A DNA stretch of 64,000 nt from Peribacillus simplex NBRC 15720 = DSM 1321 (GTDB lineage: Bacteria > Bacillota > Bacilli > Bacillales > DSM-1321): positions 3,552,001-3,616,000 of the forward strand of contig NZ_CP017704.1 of the NCBI RefSeq assembly GCF_002243645.1, read 5' to 3'. Positions 8,987 to 16,528 of the stretch are shown in pieces. How positions within the stretch are numbered: position 1 is the first letter of the stretch; each line of letters opens with the position of its first letter. The notes beneath the pieces were generated by a model, which had not been told where the DNA came from, did not search any database, and saw only the letters and a list, made by a program, of their open reading frames with translations. A program made the position numbers and the translations under genes.

Positions 8987-10024
8987 ATGAAAAAAATATT
9001 GATGATGTTATCGCTTTTCACATTAGTTTTAGCCGCATGCTCTTCAAAGGAGGATGGAAAGGAAAAACCAGCCAAATTAGTCGTTTCCACTTGGGGATTC
9101 GCAGATGATTTCTTCCGTCCGGAAGTCTATGAGCCATTTGAAAAGGAGCATAATGTCGAGATTGTCGTTGATTCAGGAAATAATGCAGATCGATTGAACA
9201 AGGTACGCCAAGCGAATAGCGATGTGGATGTTATCTATTTATCCGACTACTATGCACAGCAGGGCATCGATGAAGGGTTATTTGAGAAAGTTGACCATAG
9301 TAAAATTCCGAATATTGATAATATATATGACAAAGCAAAAGCGCCGAATGGCGATGACTTTGGACCAGCCTATACCATTGCACAATTTGGCATTGCCTAT
9401 AATCCCGATGAAGTGAGTAAACCGATTACCTCATGGAAAGATCTTTGGAGCAAGGATTTGGCAGGAAAGATCACGATCCCATCAATCACTTCAACAACTG
9501 GACCGATGTTTTTAGATGCCGCTTCAAAAGTTAGCGGAAGTAAAGAGTTCAATGAAGATAAAGCCTTCGATCAAATGAAGAAGATCATGCCGAATGCGGT
9601 TAAGGAATACGGGCAAACATCAGAGTTCGTCAACATGTTCTCGCAAGGGGAAATCGCTGCAGGCCCAATCATGGAAATGTATTTTGGCGATCTACAGGAA
9701 GCCGTTCCTAATGCTAAGTTCATTTCCCCTGAAGAAGGCGGCTACGCAGTGATGAATACGGTGAATATTGTTAAAGCCAGCGATCAAAAAGAATTGGCCG
9801 GCGAATTCATGAATTACATCTTAAGCAAGGAAGTTCAAGAAAAATCAGCGAAAGCGAAAGTGGATTCTCCTGTCAATACGGAAGTCAAGCTCTCTAAAAC
9901 GGAAGCAAAAGGCTTAACCTATGGAGATGACGTCATTAACAGCCTGCGTGTATTAGACATGAAGTTTGTAAATGAAGACTCTAAACAATGGATCGATCGT
10001 TGGAATCGTGAACTTACACACTAA
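8987..10024 (+). CDS. ABC transporter substrate-binding lipoprotein, PotD-like
   Basis: A 345-aa lipoprotein: signal peptide with lipobox LAAC (MKKILMMLSLFTLVLAACSS) and a PotD-type periplasmic-binding fold (VVSTWGFADDFFRPEVYEPF; ITSWKDLWSKDLAGKI; FSQGEIAAGPIMEMYF). The start at 8987 is 8 nt after GGAGG; an adjacent ATG at 8984 is equally in frame. By family it would bind polyamines, but its operon encodes purine nucleoside and adenine breakdown, so a purine nucleoside or nucleobase ligand is inferred. First gene of a six-gene operon. Confidence 0.88.
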   Translation: MKKILMMLSLFTLVLAACSSKEDGKEKPAKLVVSTWGFADDFFRPEVYEPFEKEHNVEIVVDSGNNADRLNKVRQANSDVDVIYLSDYYAQQGIDEGLFEKVDHSKIPNIDNIYDKAKAPNGDDFGPAYTIAQFGIAYNPDEVSKPITSWKDLWSKDLAGKITIPSITSTTGPMFLDAASKVSGSKEFNEDKAFDQMKKIMPNAVKEYGQTSEFVNMFSQGEIAAGPIMEMYFGDLQEAVPNAKFISPEEGGYAVMNTVNIVKASDQKELAGEFMNYILSKEVQEKSAKAKVDSPVNTEVKLSKTEAKGLTYGDDVINSLRVLDMKFVNEDSKQWIDRWNRELTH

Positions 10025-10045
10025 GAAAGAAAAGAGGTGTGCTTG

Positions 10046-10975
10046 ATGAAGAAAAAAATGATTCTTGATGTGGATACTGGAATAGATGATGCGATCGGGA
10101 TCATTCTTGCTGTTAAAAGCCGTCAATTCGACATATTGGCGGTAACAACAGTGAACGGGAATGTGTCACTTGATACGGCCACTCGTAATACATGCAAAAT
10201 ATTGGATTTATTGAGTGAACAGGACATTTCAGTCATAAAGGGGGCAGATAGCCCAATTATCAGGAGCCCCTTTTTTGAACACCGGATCCATGGCGAAGAC
10301 GGGATTGGCGGAGCCTTGAAGGATGTGCCAGTCAAAAAACAGCCTGATGATGGATTTGCTTCTGACTTCATCATCAATTCCATTTTGAATTTTCCTGGTG
10401 AAGTGACTCTTGTCATGACGGGACCTCTTACGAATTTGGCCTTAGCGGTGAAAAAATGTCCGCAAATCACCAAGCTTGTTAAAGAAGTCATTTTCATGGG
10501 CGGAGTTGTTAAAGGGGTTGGCAATGTCACGCCAACCTCTGAATATAACACGTATGTCGATCCTGAAGCAGCCAAAATCGTATTACAGGCGGGATTCACA
10601 TCCATCACGCAAGTTGGTCTTGATGTCACGAGAAAGGTTCTATTGGGTGAAGAGCATATCCAACTGATTCAAAACGATGCACTTGCTGATTATATAAGGG
10701 AAAGTACATCAGATTATCGGAAAAGGTATTTTGAACGTAACGGTATATGGGCATGTGCGATGCATGATCCATTAGCTGTAGCTATCGCTTTGCAAGAAGA
10801 TCTTGTCACCAGAGAAGAATATTATGTGGATGTTGAAACAAAGAGTGAGCTTTGTGACGGACAGATGGTTTGCGACTTTCAAAATAGGCTGATGAAGCCG
10901 CCAAATGCGCATGTTTGTCTGGACGTCGATGCGGAAGCGTTTTTCGACCTGTTCATTCGCATAATCAATTCATAA
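10046..10975 (+). CDS. Inosine-uridine preferring nucleoside hydrolase
   Basis: A 309-aa protein of the IUNH family, which hydrolyses the N-glycosidic bond of ribonucleosides to base and ribose. The N-terminal calcium/ribose-binding motif is DVDTGIDDA; further marks are MTGPLTNLALAVKK, VIFMGGVV and the late MHDPLAVA with its conserved His-Asp. The ATG at 10046 follows AGAGGTG; an upstream in-frame GTG is less well placed. It lies 21 bp after the binding-protein gene and before the permeases, so hydrolysis of an imported nucleoside in the cytoplasm is the obvious job. Confidence 0.92.
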   Translation: MKKKMILDVDTGIDDAIGIILAVKSRQFDILAVTTVNGNVSLDTATRNTCKILDLLSEQDISVIKGADSPIIRSPFFEHRIHGEDGIGGALKDVPVKKQPDDGFASDFIINSILNFPGEVTLVMTGPLTNLALAVKKCPQITKLVKEVIFMGGVVKGVGNVTPTSEYNTYVDPEAAKIVLQAGFTSITQVGLDVTRKVLLGEEHIQLIQNDALADYIRESTSDYRKRYFERNGIWACAMHDPLAVAIALQEDLVTREEYYVDVETKSELCDGQMVCDFQNRLMKPPNAHVCLDVDAEAFFDLFIRIINS

Positions 10976-10999
10976 ATAATACGAACAGGGGGTTCCGAG

Positions 11000-11824
11000 G
11001 TGAAAAAACGCTATCTATACCTGCTGCTGTTTCCAGGCGTTCTATTTTTAACGGTTTTCATGATCATTCCGATCCTAATGACGATTGGCACGACATTTTT
11101 TAATGAAAGCGGCGGTTTTTCCATACAAGGATATCTCGATTTTTTCCAAGATCGATACTTTATTGAAATTCTGCTAACGACACTTAGGGTGAGTCTGTTC
11201 ACGACAATCGTTTGCATTCTATTAGGATTTCCAGCAGCTTATTATATTTCAAAATTGAAACAACGAAAAAAAGCCATCATGCTTTTGCTGACGATCTTCC
11301 CGCTATTAACAAGCCCCGTGGTCCGCTCATTCAGCTGGATGGTGATTATCGGTAAAAACGGTGTGGTGAATAAATTGCTTATGGGCATGGGCTTGATTGA
11401 AAAGCCGCTTGATATATTGTACACGCCTACTGCCATCATCATCGGATTGGTCCATTTATTCCTGCCATTGATCATCGTGACGCTGGTGGGTGTGATGGAG
11501 AACATCGAGACTGACTTATTAAAAGCGGCCGAGAGCCTTGGAGCATCAAGATTGGCAGTATTCTCAAAAGTGATCATTCCGCTTTCGGTTCCAGGTTTGG
11601 TCATTGGCAGCATCCTTGTTTTTGTAGGGAGCTTCACGGCCTATACAACGCCTGCTTTATTAGGTGGGAAACAGCGGGTCATTTCGACATTTCTTTATCA
11701 AAACGCGATTACGTTGAACGAATGGCAAGTGGCATCGATTGTCGCTACCATAATGATTGCAGTGACAGTTCTTATCATATCGATCATGAATGGTTTGGCA
11801 AAAAAATTAAATCCAAAGGGGTAG
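11000..11824 (+). CDS. ABC permease, PotB-like
   Basis: A 274-aa inner-membrane permease with about six TM segments and the BPD_transp EAA loop around ETDLLKAAESLGASRLAVFSKVIIPLSVPG, which contacts the ATPase. It starts at GTG after AGGGGG. First of two permeases; together with the next they form the channel of the PotABCD-like importer. Spacing to the following gene is 6 bp. Confidence 0.9.
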   Translation: MKKRYLYLLLFPGVLFLTVFMIIPILMTIGTTFFNESGGFSIQGYLDFFQDRYFIEILLTTLRVSLFTTIVCILLGFPAAYYISKLKQRKKAIMLLLTIFPLLTSPVVRSFSWMVIIGKNGVVNKLLMGMGLIEKPLDILYTPTAIIIGLVHLFLPLIIVTLVGVMENIETDLLKAAESLGASRLAVFSKVIIPLSVPGLVIGSILVFVGSFTAYTTPALLGGKQRVISTFLYQNAITLNEWQVASIVATIMIAVTVLIISIMNGLAKKLNPKG

Positions 11825-11830
11825 AGGTGT

Positions 11831-12619
11831 ATGCAGGAAAAAAATCGAGGATTGGCCCTGTTTACTCTCCTGGTGTTCCTTTTTTTACTAGGGCCTTTGC
11901 TTATCATATCCGTTACGTCATTTGAAGGCGGAAATATTCTGAAGTTCCCACCAGAAGAGTTTTCTTTAAGATGGTACGAAAATATTTTTAATGTGGAAAT
12001 GTTTTTGGTCGCTTTTAAAACGTCCATCCTTGTTTCACTCGGAGGCAACCTTTTGGCACTGTTACTGGGAGTGCCGGCTGCCTATGCATTAAGCCGATTT
12101 GATTTCAAAGGGAAAAGCGTGATTAATGCATTTTTCGTTTCTCCCATATTAATACCGGGAATCGTGCTGGGCTTTGCGTTTTTACGTTATATTGTGGGAA
12201 CTTATCAGCTTCCGATTTATGCGGCTCTGTTTGTGGGACATACTGTTATCATGCTGCCGTTCATCATCCGTGTGATTTCTTCAAGCTTATCAAACTTTGA
12301 CTTTTCCATTGAAGAAGCGGCGGAGAGTCTCGGAGCCAGTAAATTGGGCACATTCTTTACAGTTGTCCTCCCGAATATAAAATCAGGAATTCTGGCGGCA
12401 GTCATGATCGCCTTCTTGGAATCCTTCAATAATGTAGACATTTCTGTTTATATGACAGGCCCTGGGGTAAGTACGTTTCCGATTCAGATGCTGACGTATG
12501 TGGAGAACTACTTCGATCCTACCATTTCGGCCATTTCCGTATTACTCATGTTCATAACAGCTTTCTTCATGTTTATAGTAGAACGGCTAATGGGATTGTC
12601 TTATTTCACAAAACGATAA
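11831..12619 (+). CDS. ABC permease, PotC-like
   Basis: A 262-aa membrane protein with about six TM segments and an EAA loop (SIEEAAESLGASKLGTFF). It pairs with the preceding permease. The ATG follows GAGGTG. Loss of this gene would be expected to abolish import by the complex, as is known for polyamine systems. Confidence 0.9.
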   Translation: MQEKNRGLALFTLLVFLFLLGPLLIISVTSFEGGNILKFPPEEFSLRWYENIFNVEMFLVAFKTSILVSLGGNLLALLLGVPAAYALSRFDFKGKSVINAFFVSPILIPGIVLGFAFLRYIVGTYQLPIYAALFVGHTVIMLPFIIRVISSSLSNFDFSIEEAAESLGASKLGTFFTVVLPNIKSGILAAVMIAFLESFNNVDISVYMTGPGVSTFPIQMLTYVENYFDPTISAISVLLMFITAFFMFIVERLMGLSYFTKR

Positions 12620-12634
12620 AGGAGGTAATGATGG

Positions 12635-13699
12635 ATGGCTTTATTCACTTTACAAGATATATCTGTAGCATATAACAAACAGAATATATTAAAAGATTTC
12701 AATCTTGAGATTGAAAAAGGGAAACTGGTATCCCTTCTTGGCCCGAGCGGCTGTGGGAAAACGACGACCCTGCGTTTAATTGCCGGTTTTTTACAGGCGA
12801 ACGAAGGGAAGTTTTTATTCAAGGAAAAGGACTATACGAAAGTGCCCGTCAACAAGCGGAATTTTGGCTTTGTGTTCCAAAACTATGCATTATTTCCGCA
12901 TTTGTCGATATTCGATAATATTGCATTCGGTCTCCGTCTCCGAAAGAATTCTAAAAGTGAAATCGAAAAAAAAGTAATGAATGTGCTCGAAATAGTTAAT
13001 TTAAAAGGATTTGAAAAGAGATATCCCCAAGAGCTTTCCGGAGGGCAAAAGCAGCGGGTTGCGATTGCCAGGGCGCTGGTGATTGAACCGGACATCCTAT
13101 TATTTGACGAGCCATTGAGTAATCTTGATGCCAACTTAAGGGTGAATATGAGAGTCGAGATTCGCCGTATCCAACAAGAGCTGGGGATTACAACGGTATA
13201 TGTTTCCCATGACCAGGAAGAATGCTTTTCGATATCTGACCAGGTGGCGATCATGAATAAAGGGATCATCGAGCAGCTTAGTGATCCTGCGACCATTTAC
13301 AAATATCCTGAAACCAAGTTTGTCGCAGACTTCATCGGCTTCAAGAACTTCATTGACTTCGATAAGCGGACAGATCATGAAGATAAAATCGAACTGAAAA
13401 AGTCTGGGTACTCATTTGTGCTGCACAAGGATGCACAGATGAACAATTCAACGGGAAAAATAGGAGCCATCAGACCGGACGATCTGTTGATCAGGGAAAA
13501 GGATAACACTGGAGCTGTTCAAGAAAATAGTTTATCTGGCCGAGTTAAGGTAAGTACCTATCTGGGAAGAAGCTATCAATATGTCGTTGAAACTCCAATA
13601 GGGGATTTCACTGTGAACAAGGAAATGTCGGATTCCTATCGGACGGGCCAGGAAATCATCCTTGAAATTCCGAGAAACCAGATGGTGCTTGTTGACTAG
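12635..13699 (+). CDS. ABC transporter ATPase, PotA-like
   Basis: A 354-aa ATPase: Walker A GPSGCGKTT, Q-loop FVFQNYALFPHLS, signature LSGGQKQR, Walker B ILLFDEPLSNLD, H-loop VYVSHDQEE, then a C-terminal TOBE-type domain (about 270-350) usual for PotA/MalK-type proteins. The ATG follows AGGAGGTAATG. It energises the two preceding permeases. Confidence 0.93.
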   Translation: MALFTLQDISVAYNKQNILKDFNLEIEKGKLVSLLGPSGCGKTTTLRLIAGFLQANEGKFLFKEKDYTKVPVNKRNFGFVFQNYALFPHLSIFDNIAFGLRLRKNSKSEIEKKVMNVLEIVNLKGFEKRYPQELSGGQKQRVAIARALVIEPDILLFDEPLSNLDANLRVNMRVEIRRIQQELGITTVYVSHDQEECFSISDQVAIMNKGIIEQLSDPATIYKYPETKFVADFIGFKNFIDFDKRTDHEDKIELKKSGYSFVLHKDAQMNNSTGKIGAIRPDDLLIREKDNTGAVQENSLSGRVKVSTYLGRSYQYVVETPIGDFTVNKEMSDSYRTGQEIILEIPRNQMVLVD

Positions 13700-13715
13700 C
13701 TTAGGAGGGTAAGTT

Positions 13716-15434
13716 ATGCGAATGGATATGCTTGTAAGAGATATCAACGTGTTTAACAGCTATTTTAAAAGATTCATTAAAGGGAATGCAGCCATCAAGG
13801 ATGGAAAGTTCTATTATATAGGAGAACGGGAATTGGATGCCTTCGAGCCGGATAGAATCGTCGATGGACAGGGGAAGTATATGGTTCCAGGTCTGATCGA
13901 TATCCATCTCCACATTGAAAGTACGATGGTGACGCCTGCGACTTTTTCCTACGGGTTAATCAAAAATGGCGTGACGACGATCGTGCCGGAACCGCATGAA
14001 ATGGCCAATGTTTTCGGAATTTCCGGTGTGAAGGAAATGATCAAAGCAAGTAAAGATTGCGTAGCGGATATGTTTTATGCCATCCCGAGTTCCGTTCCTG
14101 CGACATCGATGGAAACAACAGGCGGTGCTATAGAAATAGATGATATAGATGAATTGATGCAAACGGAAGACATTAAATGTCTCGGCGAAATCATGAATTA
14201 CTATGAGGTCATAACCGACCCGGATTGCAAAACGAATCGGATCTTGTCCCATATCCGTTCCCGTTATCCAGATCTGATCATTGAGGGGCACGTTCCAAAG
14301 CTGCTCGACTTGGACCTGCAGAAGATTGTTTATGCCGGAGTGAATTCAGATCATACACACCAGACTGTGGAAGGGATGGACGCGCGGATCGGTGCCGGAA
14401 TGTTCATTGAGATTCAAGAAAAATCAATGACTGAAGAAGTGATAAATTACTTGAAGGAAAAGCAGGTGGATGAGCATTTCTGCTTTGTCACCGATGATGT
14501 CATGACCGACTCTTTCCAAAACAGAGGACATTTGAATGTCCTTTTAAAGAAGGCGATTCAAATGGGGATGACTCCGGAAAAAGCCATTTATGCATGCACC
14601 TATACACCTGCACAGCGGATGAGGATGTATGACCGCGGCGCCATTACACCTGGAAAAACAGCAGATTTCCTTCTTGTATCCAACTTGGAAACATTTGATA
14701 TTGAACAAGTATACAAAAAAGGTGAGCTCGTTTATGAATCTTCACGTCCATATGTGCAAGAAGTGAAGGAAAGACAATTTCCTGAGCATTTCTATCAAAG
14801 TGTGAAGCTTGCGGAACTTACTGAAAACGATTTTAACATCCCAATCTCAGATAATCATGAACACATCAAATGCCGGATCATCAACGTGCAGAATGGTTCC
14901 ACTTTCACGACTGAAACCCATGATAGCTTAAATGGGAAGAATGGTGAATTATGCTGGGAAGAAAGCCCATACGGTTTAATCGCCACATTCGAACGGTACG
15001 GGAAAAACGGTAACAGGGCGCACGGGTTGATCGCCGGGGATGTTTTGAAGCGGGGAGCTGTCGCCACCACCTATTCGCATGATAACCATAATCTTTTGGT
15101 GATCGGCCATAATAAGCAGGATATGCTGATCGCCGCTAACGAAGTAATAAGGAAGCAAGGCGGAGTCTGCTGCGTTGAAGATGGCAAGGTCCTATCCATG
15201 ATTCCTCTTCCGGTAGGAGGGATTCTTTCCGAAGAGCCAATGGACATCGTATCAAGGCAGGTTCAGCACCTGACAGATGTACTTAAATCGTTAGGCTACG
15301 AACATTATAATGTCATCATGTCATTAAGCACCTTATCGCTTCCTGTCAGCCCGGCTCTGAAAATAACCGACCATGGATTGATCAACGTGAATGAAGGGAA
15401 AACAGTCCCTCTCATAATGAGTGATGAAGCTTAA
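13716..15434 (+). CDS. ade: Adenine deaminase
   Basis: A 572-aa amidohydrolase that deaminates adenine to hypoxanthine. Family marks: VPGLIDIHLHIESTM (first metal ligands), VPEPHEMANVFG, EGHVPKLLDLDL, HTHQTVEGMDARI, CFVTDDVM, and the adenine-deaminase C-terminal domain (SHDNHNLLVIGHN; LPVGGILSEEP). Strong Shine-Dalgarno TAGGAGGG precedes ATG 13716. As last gene of the operon it takes adenine released by the nucleoside hydrolase (or imported as such) to hypoxanthine for salvage. A terminator follows. Confidence 0.95.
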   Translation: MRMDMLVRDINVFNSYFKRFIKGNAAIKDGKFYYIGERELDAFEPDRIVDGQGKYMVPGLIDIHLHIESTMVTPATFSYGLIKNGVTTIVPEPHEMANVFGISGVKEMIKASKDCVADMFYAIPSSVPATSMETTGGAIEIDDIDELMQTEDIKCLGEIMNYYEVITDPDCKTNRILSHIRSRYPDLIIEGHVPKLLDLDLQKIVYAGVNSDHTHQTVEGMDARIGAGMFIEIQEKSMTEEVINYLKEKQVDEHFCFVTDDVMTDSFQNRGHLNVLLKKAIQMGMTPEKAIYACTYTPAQRMRMYDRGAITPGKTADFLLVSNLETFDIEQVYKKGELVYESSRPYVQEVKERQFPEHFYQSVKLAELTENDFNIPISDNHEHIKCRIINVQNGSTFTTETHDSLNGKNGELCWEESPYGLIATFERYGKNGNRAHGLIAGDVLKRGAVATTYSHDNHNLLVIGHNKQDMLIAANEVIRKQGGVCCVEDGKVLSMIPLPVGGILSEEPMDIVSRQVQHLTDVLKSLGYEHYNVIMSLSTLSLPVSPALKITDHGLINVNEGKTVPLIMSDEA

Positions 15435-15442
15435 ACCGAAAA

Positions 15443-15474
15443 GGGGATTATCCAATGGATAATCCCCTATTTTT
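15443..15474 (+). terminator. Terminator of the purine operon
   Basis: Perfect stem GGGGATTATCC / GGATAATCCCC, loop AAT, then T-rich tail. Confidence 0.92.
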
Positions 15475-15534
15475 AATGACTTAACAGGCGTCAAATGTTA
15501 GCTGCACTTTTAATCATGTTTTATTTTCATAAAA

Positions 15535-15563
15535 TTACCATTAAGGGAAATATATGATAAAAT
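15535..15563 (+). promoter_or_regulatory. Promoter of the small toxin-like gene
   Basis: -35 TTACCA (15535-15540), 17-bp spacer, -10 TAAAAT (15558-15563). Transcription would start near 15570, giving a leader of about 70 nt that begins with the 5' pairing arm at 15569-15596. Confidence 0.6.
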
Positions 15564-15568
15564 AGAGG

Positions 15569-15831
15569 GACAACTGAGGATAGAGTGGTGGTCACAGTTT
15601 TGCTTTTCCATCTAATTATAGATGGGGAAGGAGGTGACCGCATGATTCATTTCTTATTGAACTTAATTACAGATATGGGGAAAGAGATATTTGTTGCTGT
15701 AGCAACCAGTCTTATCCTGTCTGTGTTCGCCAAGAAACGGAAAAAGAACCACTCATCCTCCCAAGATGGCAATGGTTCTTCTTCTGACGATTAATTAAGT
15801 TAGTTGTGACCAACCACTCTTGCTAGTTGTC
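15569..15831 (+). repeat. Inverted repeat joining both ends of the small-peptide mRNA
   Basis: 5' arms GACAACT (15569-15575) and AGAGTGGTGGTCACA (15582-15596) are complementary to 3' arms TGTGACCAACCACTCT (15805-15820) and AGTTGTC (15825-15831), in the right order for one long 5'-3' helix of 7 + 15 bp with an internal loop and one bulged A. The arms enclose the whole reading frame. Such end-to-end pairing is typical of type I toxin mRNAs, where it hides the ribosome site. Confidence 0.7.
15642..15794 (+). CDS. 50-aa membrane peptide, candidate type I toxin
   Basis: A 50-residue peptide: hydrophobic segment (about residues 3-30, LLNLITDM then IFVAVATSLILSVFA) ended by a basic cluster KKRKK and a polar acidic tail (SSSQDGNGSSSDD). 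The Shine-Dalgarno is near-perfect (AAGGAGGTGA, 15628-15637), with a 7-bp hairpin (CCATCTA/TAGATGG) just before it. A single TM helix followed by a charged tail is the usual build of type I toxins, but I cannot assign it to Fst, TxpA, BsrG or other named families. The mRNA-end pairing and the predicted antisense RNA support the toxin idea. Alternatives: a small stress or signalling membrane peptide. An upstream GTG (15585) lacks a ribosome site. Confidence 0.7.
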   Translation: MIHFLLNLITDMGKEIFVAVATSLILSVFAKKRKKNHSSSQDGNGSSSDD

Positions 15832-15871
15832 AGCCTCATGTTAGCGCATGGGGCTGTTTTCAGTTTATGTT
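15742..15871 (-). ncRNA. Predicted antisense RNA (candidate antitoxin)
   Basis: Minus-strand promoter: TTTACT, 17-bp spacer, TATCCT with a TG extension (plus coordinates of the -10: 15878-15883), predicted start near 15871. Minus-strand terminator: stem AAGAACCA/TGGTTCTT at 15744-15780 followed by T5. The RNA would be about 130 nt and complementary to the last third of the peptide gene and its 3' UTR. Predicted only from sequence. Confidence 0.4.
15831..15860 (+). terminator. Terminator of the small-peptide gene
   Basis: Stem CAGCCTCATG / CATGGGGCTG (one G-T pair), loop TTAGCG, then T4. Confidence 0.75.
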
Positions 15872-16083
15872 AATATAAGGATAACATACCCCAATTTTAA
15901 AGTAAATATTCAGACACTGAAAAGGGGTGTTACTGAAGCATTATTGCAATAACGTTTAGTTAGCTCTGGAAATGCTGCGTGGCGGTTTTTGTTTTCTTGG
16001 GAATTTCCGTTTGCATCACCTCTTTTAAATTCTAAATAAATTATACATACGATTTACATGCCAATATAAAATACGAAAAAATA
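15872..16083. other. Intergenic, no gene seen
   Basis: Holds the putative antisense promoter and a perfect 12-bp palindrome TTATTGCAATAA (15941-15952) of unknown use. Otherwise AT-rich. Confidence 0.4.
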
Positions 16084-16112
16084 TTGACTATTTATTACTT
16101 ATATGGTATGTT
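16084..16112 (+). promoter_or_regulatory. Promoter of the mutS2-like leader
   Basis: TTGACT (16084-16089), 17-bp spacer, TATGTT (16107-16112); start of transcription expected near 16119, about 25 nt before a small leader ORF and 410 nt before the main gene. Confidence 0.6.
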
Positions 16113-16143
16113 AATACCAATCTAAGAAAAGGTGTGGTGTTTT

Positions 16144-16167
16144 ATGTCGGGAGTAGGTATCAACTAA
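16144..16167 (+). CDS. Candidate leader peptide MSGVGIN
   Basis: Seven codons, ATG to TAA, with AAAAGGTG 9 nt upstream and only about 25 nt from the predicted transcription start. It ends in a hairpin and lies 14 nt before terminator 1, the position expected for a ribosome-stalling leader peptide. The sequence does not match an arrest peptide I know. Confidence 0.45.
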   Translation: MSGVGIN

Positions 16168-16180
16168 TTTAGTTGAATAA

Positions 16181-16226
16181 GGTATTTAATCACTGATTGG
16201 TCAGTGGATTAAGTATGCCTTTTTTT
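16181..16226 (+). terminator. Leader terminator 1
   Basis: About 16 bp stem with two bulges (GGTATTTAATCACTGA / TCAGTGGATTAAGTATGCC), loop TTGG, T7. Confidence 0.8.
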
Positions 16227-16308
16227 ACAGTGCAATTCTGCATTGTGAATACCTACCTTAAGACTGCTTCCTTTTCCATAAATCGTGTAACATGTAGGTG
16301 TTACGACG

Positions 16309-16344
16309 AAAAGCATGGTGGGATTTGTCCTATCATGCTTTTTT
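16309..16344 (+). terminator. Leader terminator 2
   Basis: AAAAGCATG / CATGCTTTT with an inner GGA/TCC pairing and T6. Confidence 0.75.
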
Positions 16345-16413
16345 GTGTACGCAGGTCTATTCGAGCTGCCCAATTTGTTATCGATTTTAGGTACTTATCT
16401 ATCGATAAGGCCG

Positions 16414-16485
16414 TGCCCGCAGGAGCTTTCTACTCAAATGGCTTGTTCATTTGTAAAGGTAGGGGGACTTTTGCGGGCATTTTTT
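16414..16485 (+). terminator. Leader terminator 3
   Basis: TGCCCGC (16414-16420) pairs with GCGGGCA (16473-16479), followed by T6; an inner perfect hairpin CAAATG/CATTTG lies at 16435-16453. It ends 43 nt before the start codon of the mutS2-like gene. Confidence 0.7.
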
Positions 16486-16528
16486 GGATTTAAGGAAAAT
16501 CGCACACTCATTCAAGGAGGATCATGAT

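Larger units (their letters stand above)
16119..16486 (+). promoter_or_regulatory. Long attenuator-like leader with three predicted terminators
   Basis: In order: a 7-codon ORF (16144-16167); a small stem TCAACT/AGTTGA over its stop codon (16160-16176); terminator 1 (16181-16226); a segment ATACCTAC (16249-16256) complementary to GTAGGTAT inside the leader ORF (16153-16160); terminator 2 (16309-16344); an inverted repeat TATCGAT/ATCGATA (16380-16407); terminator 3 (16414-16485). This arrangement suggests transcription attenuation controlled by translation of the leader ORF, as known for ribosome-targeting antibiotic resistance genes in Bacillota. Confidence 0.6.

Noticed and set aside
15585-15641. 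Longer GTG start for the 50-aa membrane peptide
   Set aside because: No ribosome site precedes it, and the extra residues would read through the 5' pairing arm and the Shine-Dalgarno of the ATG at 15642.
16315-16527. 70-codon reading frame in the mutS2-like leader
   Set aside because: It overlaps two predicted terminators and has no ribosome site; the hairpins explain the sequence better.
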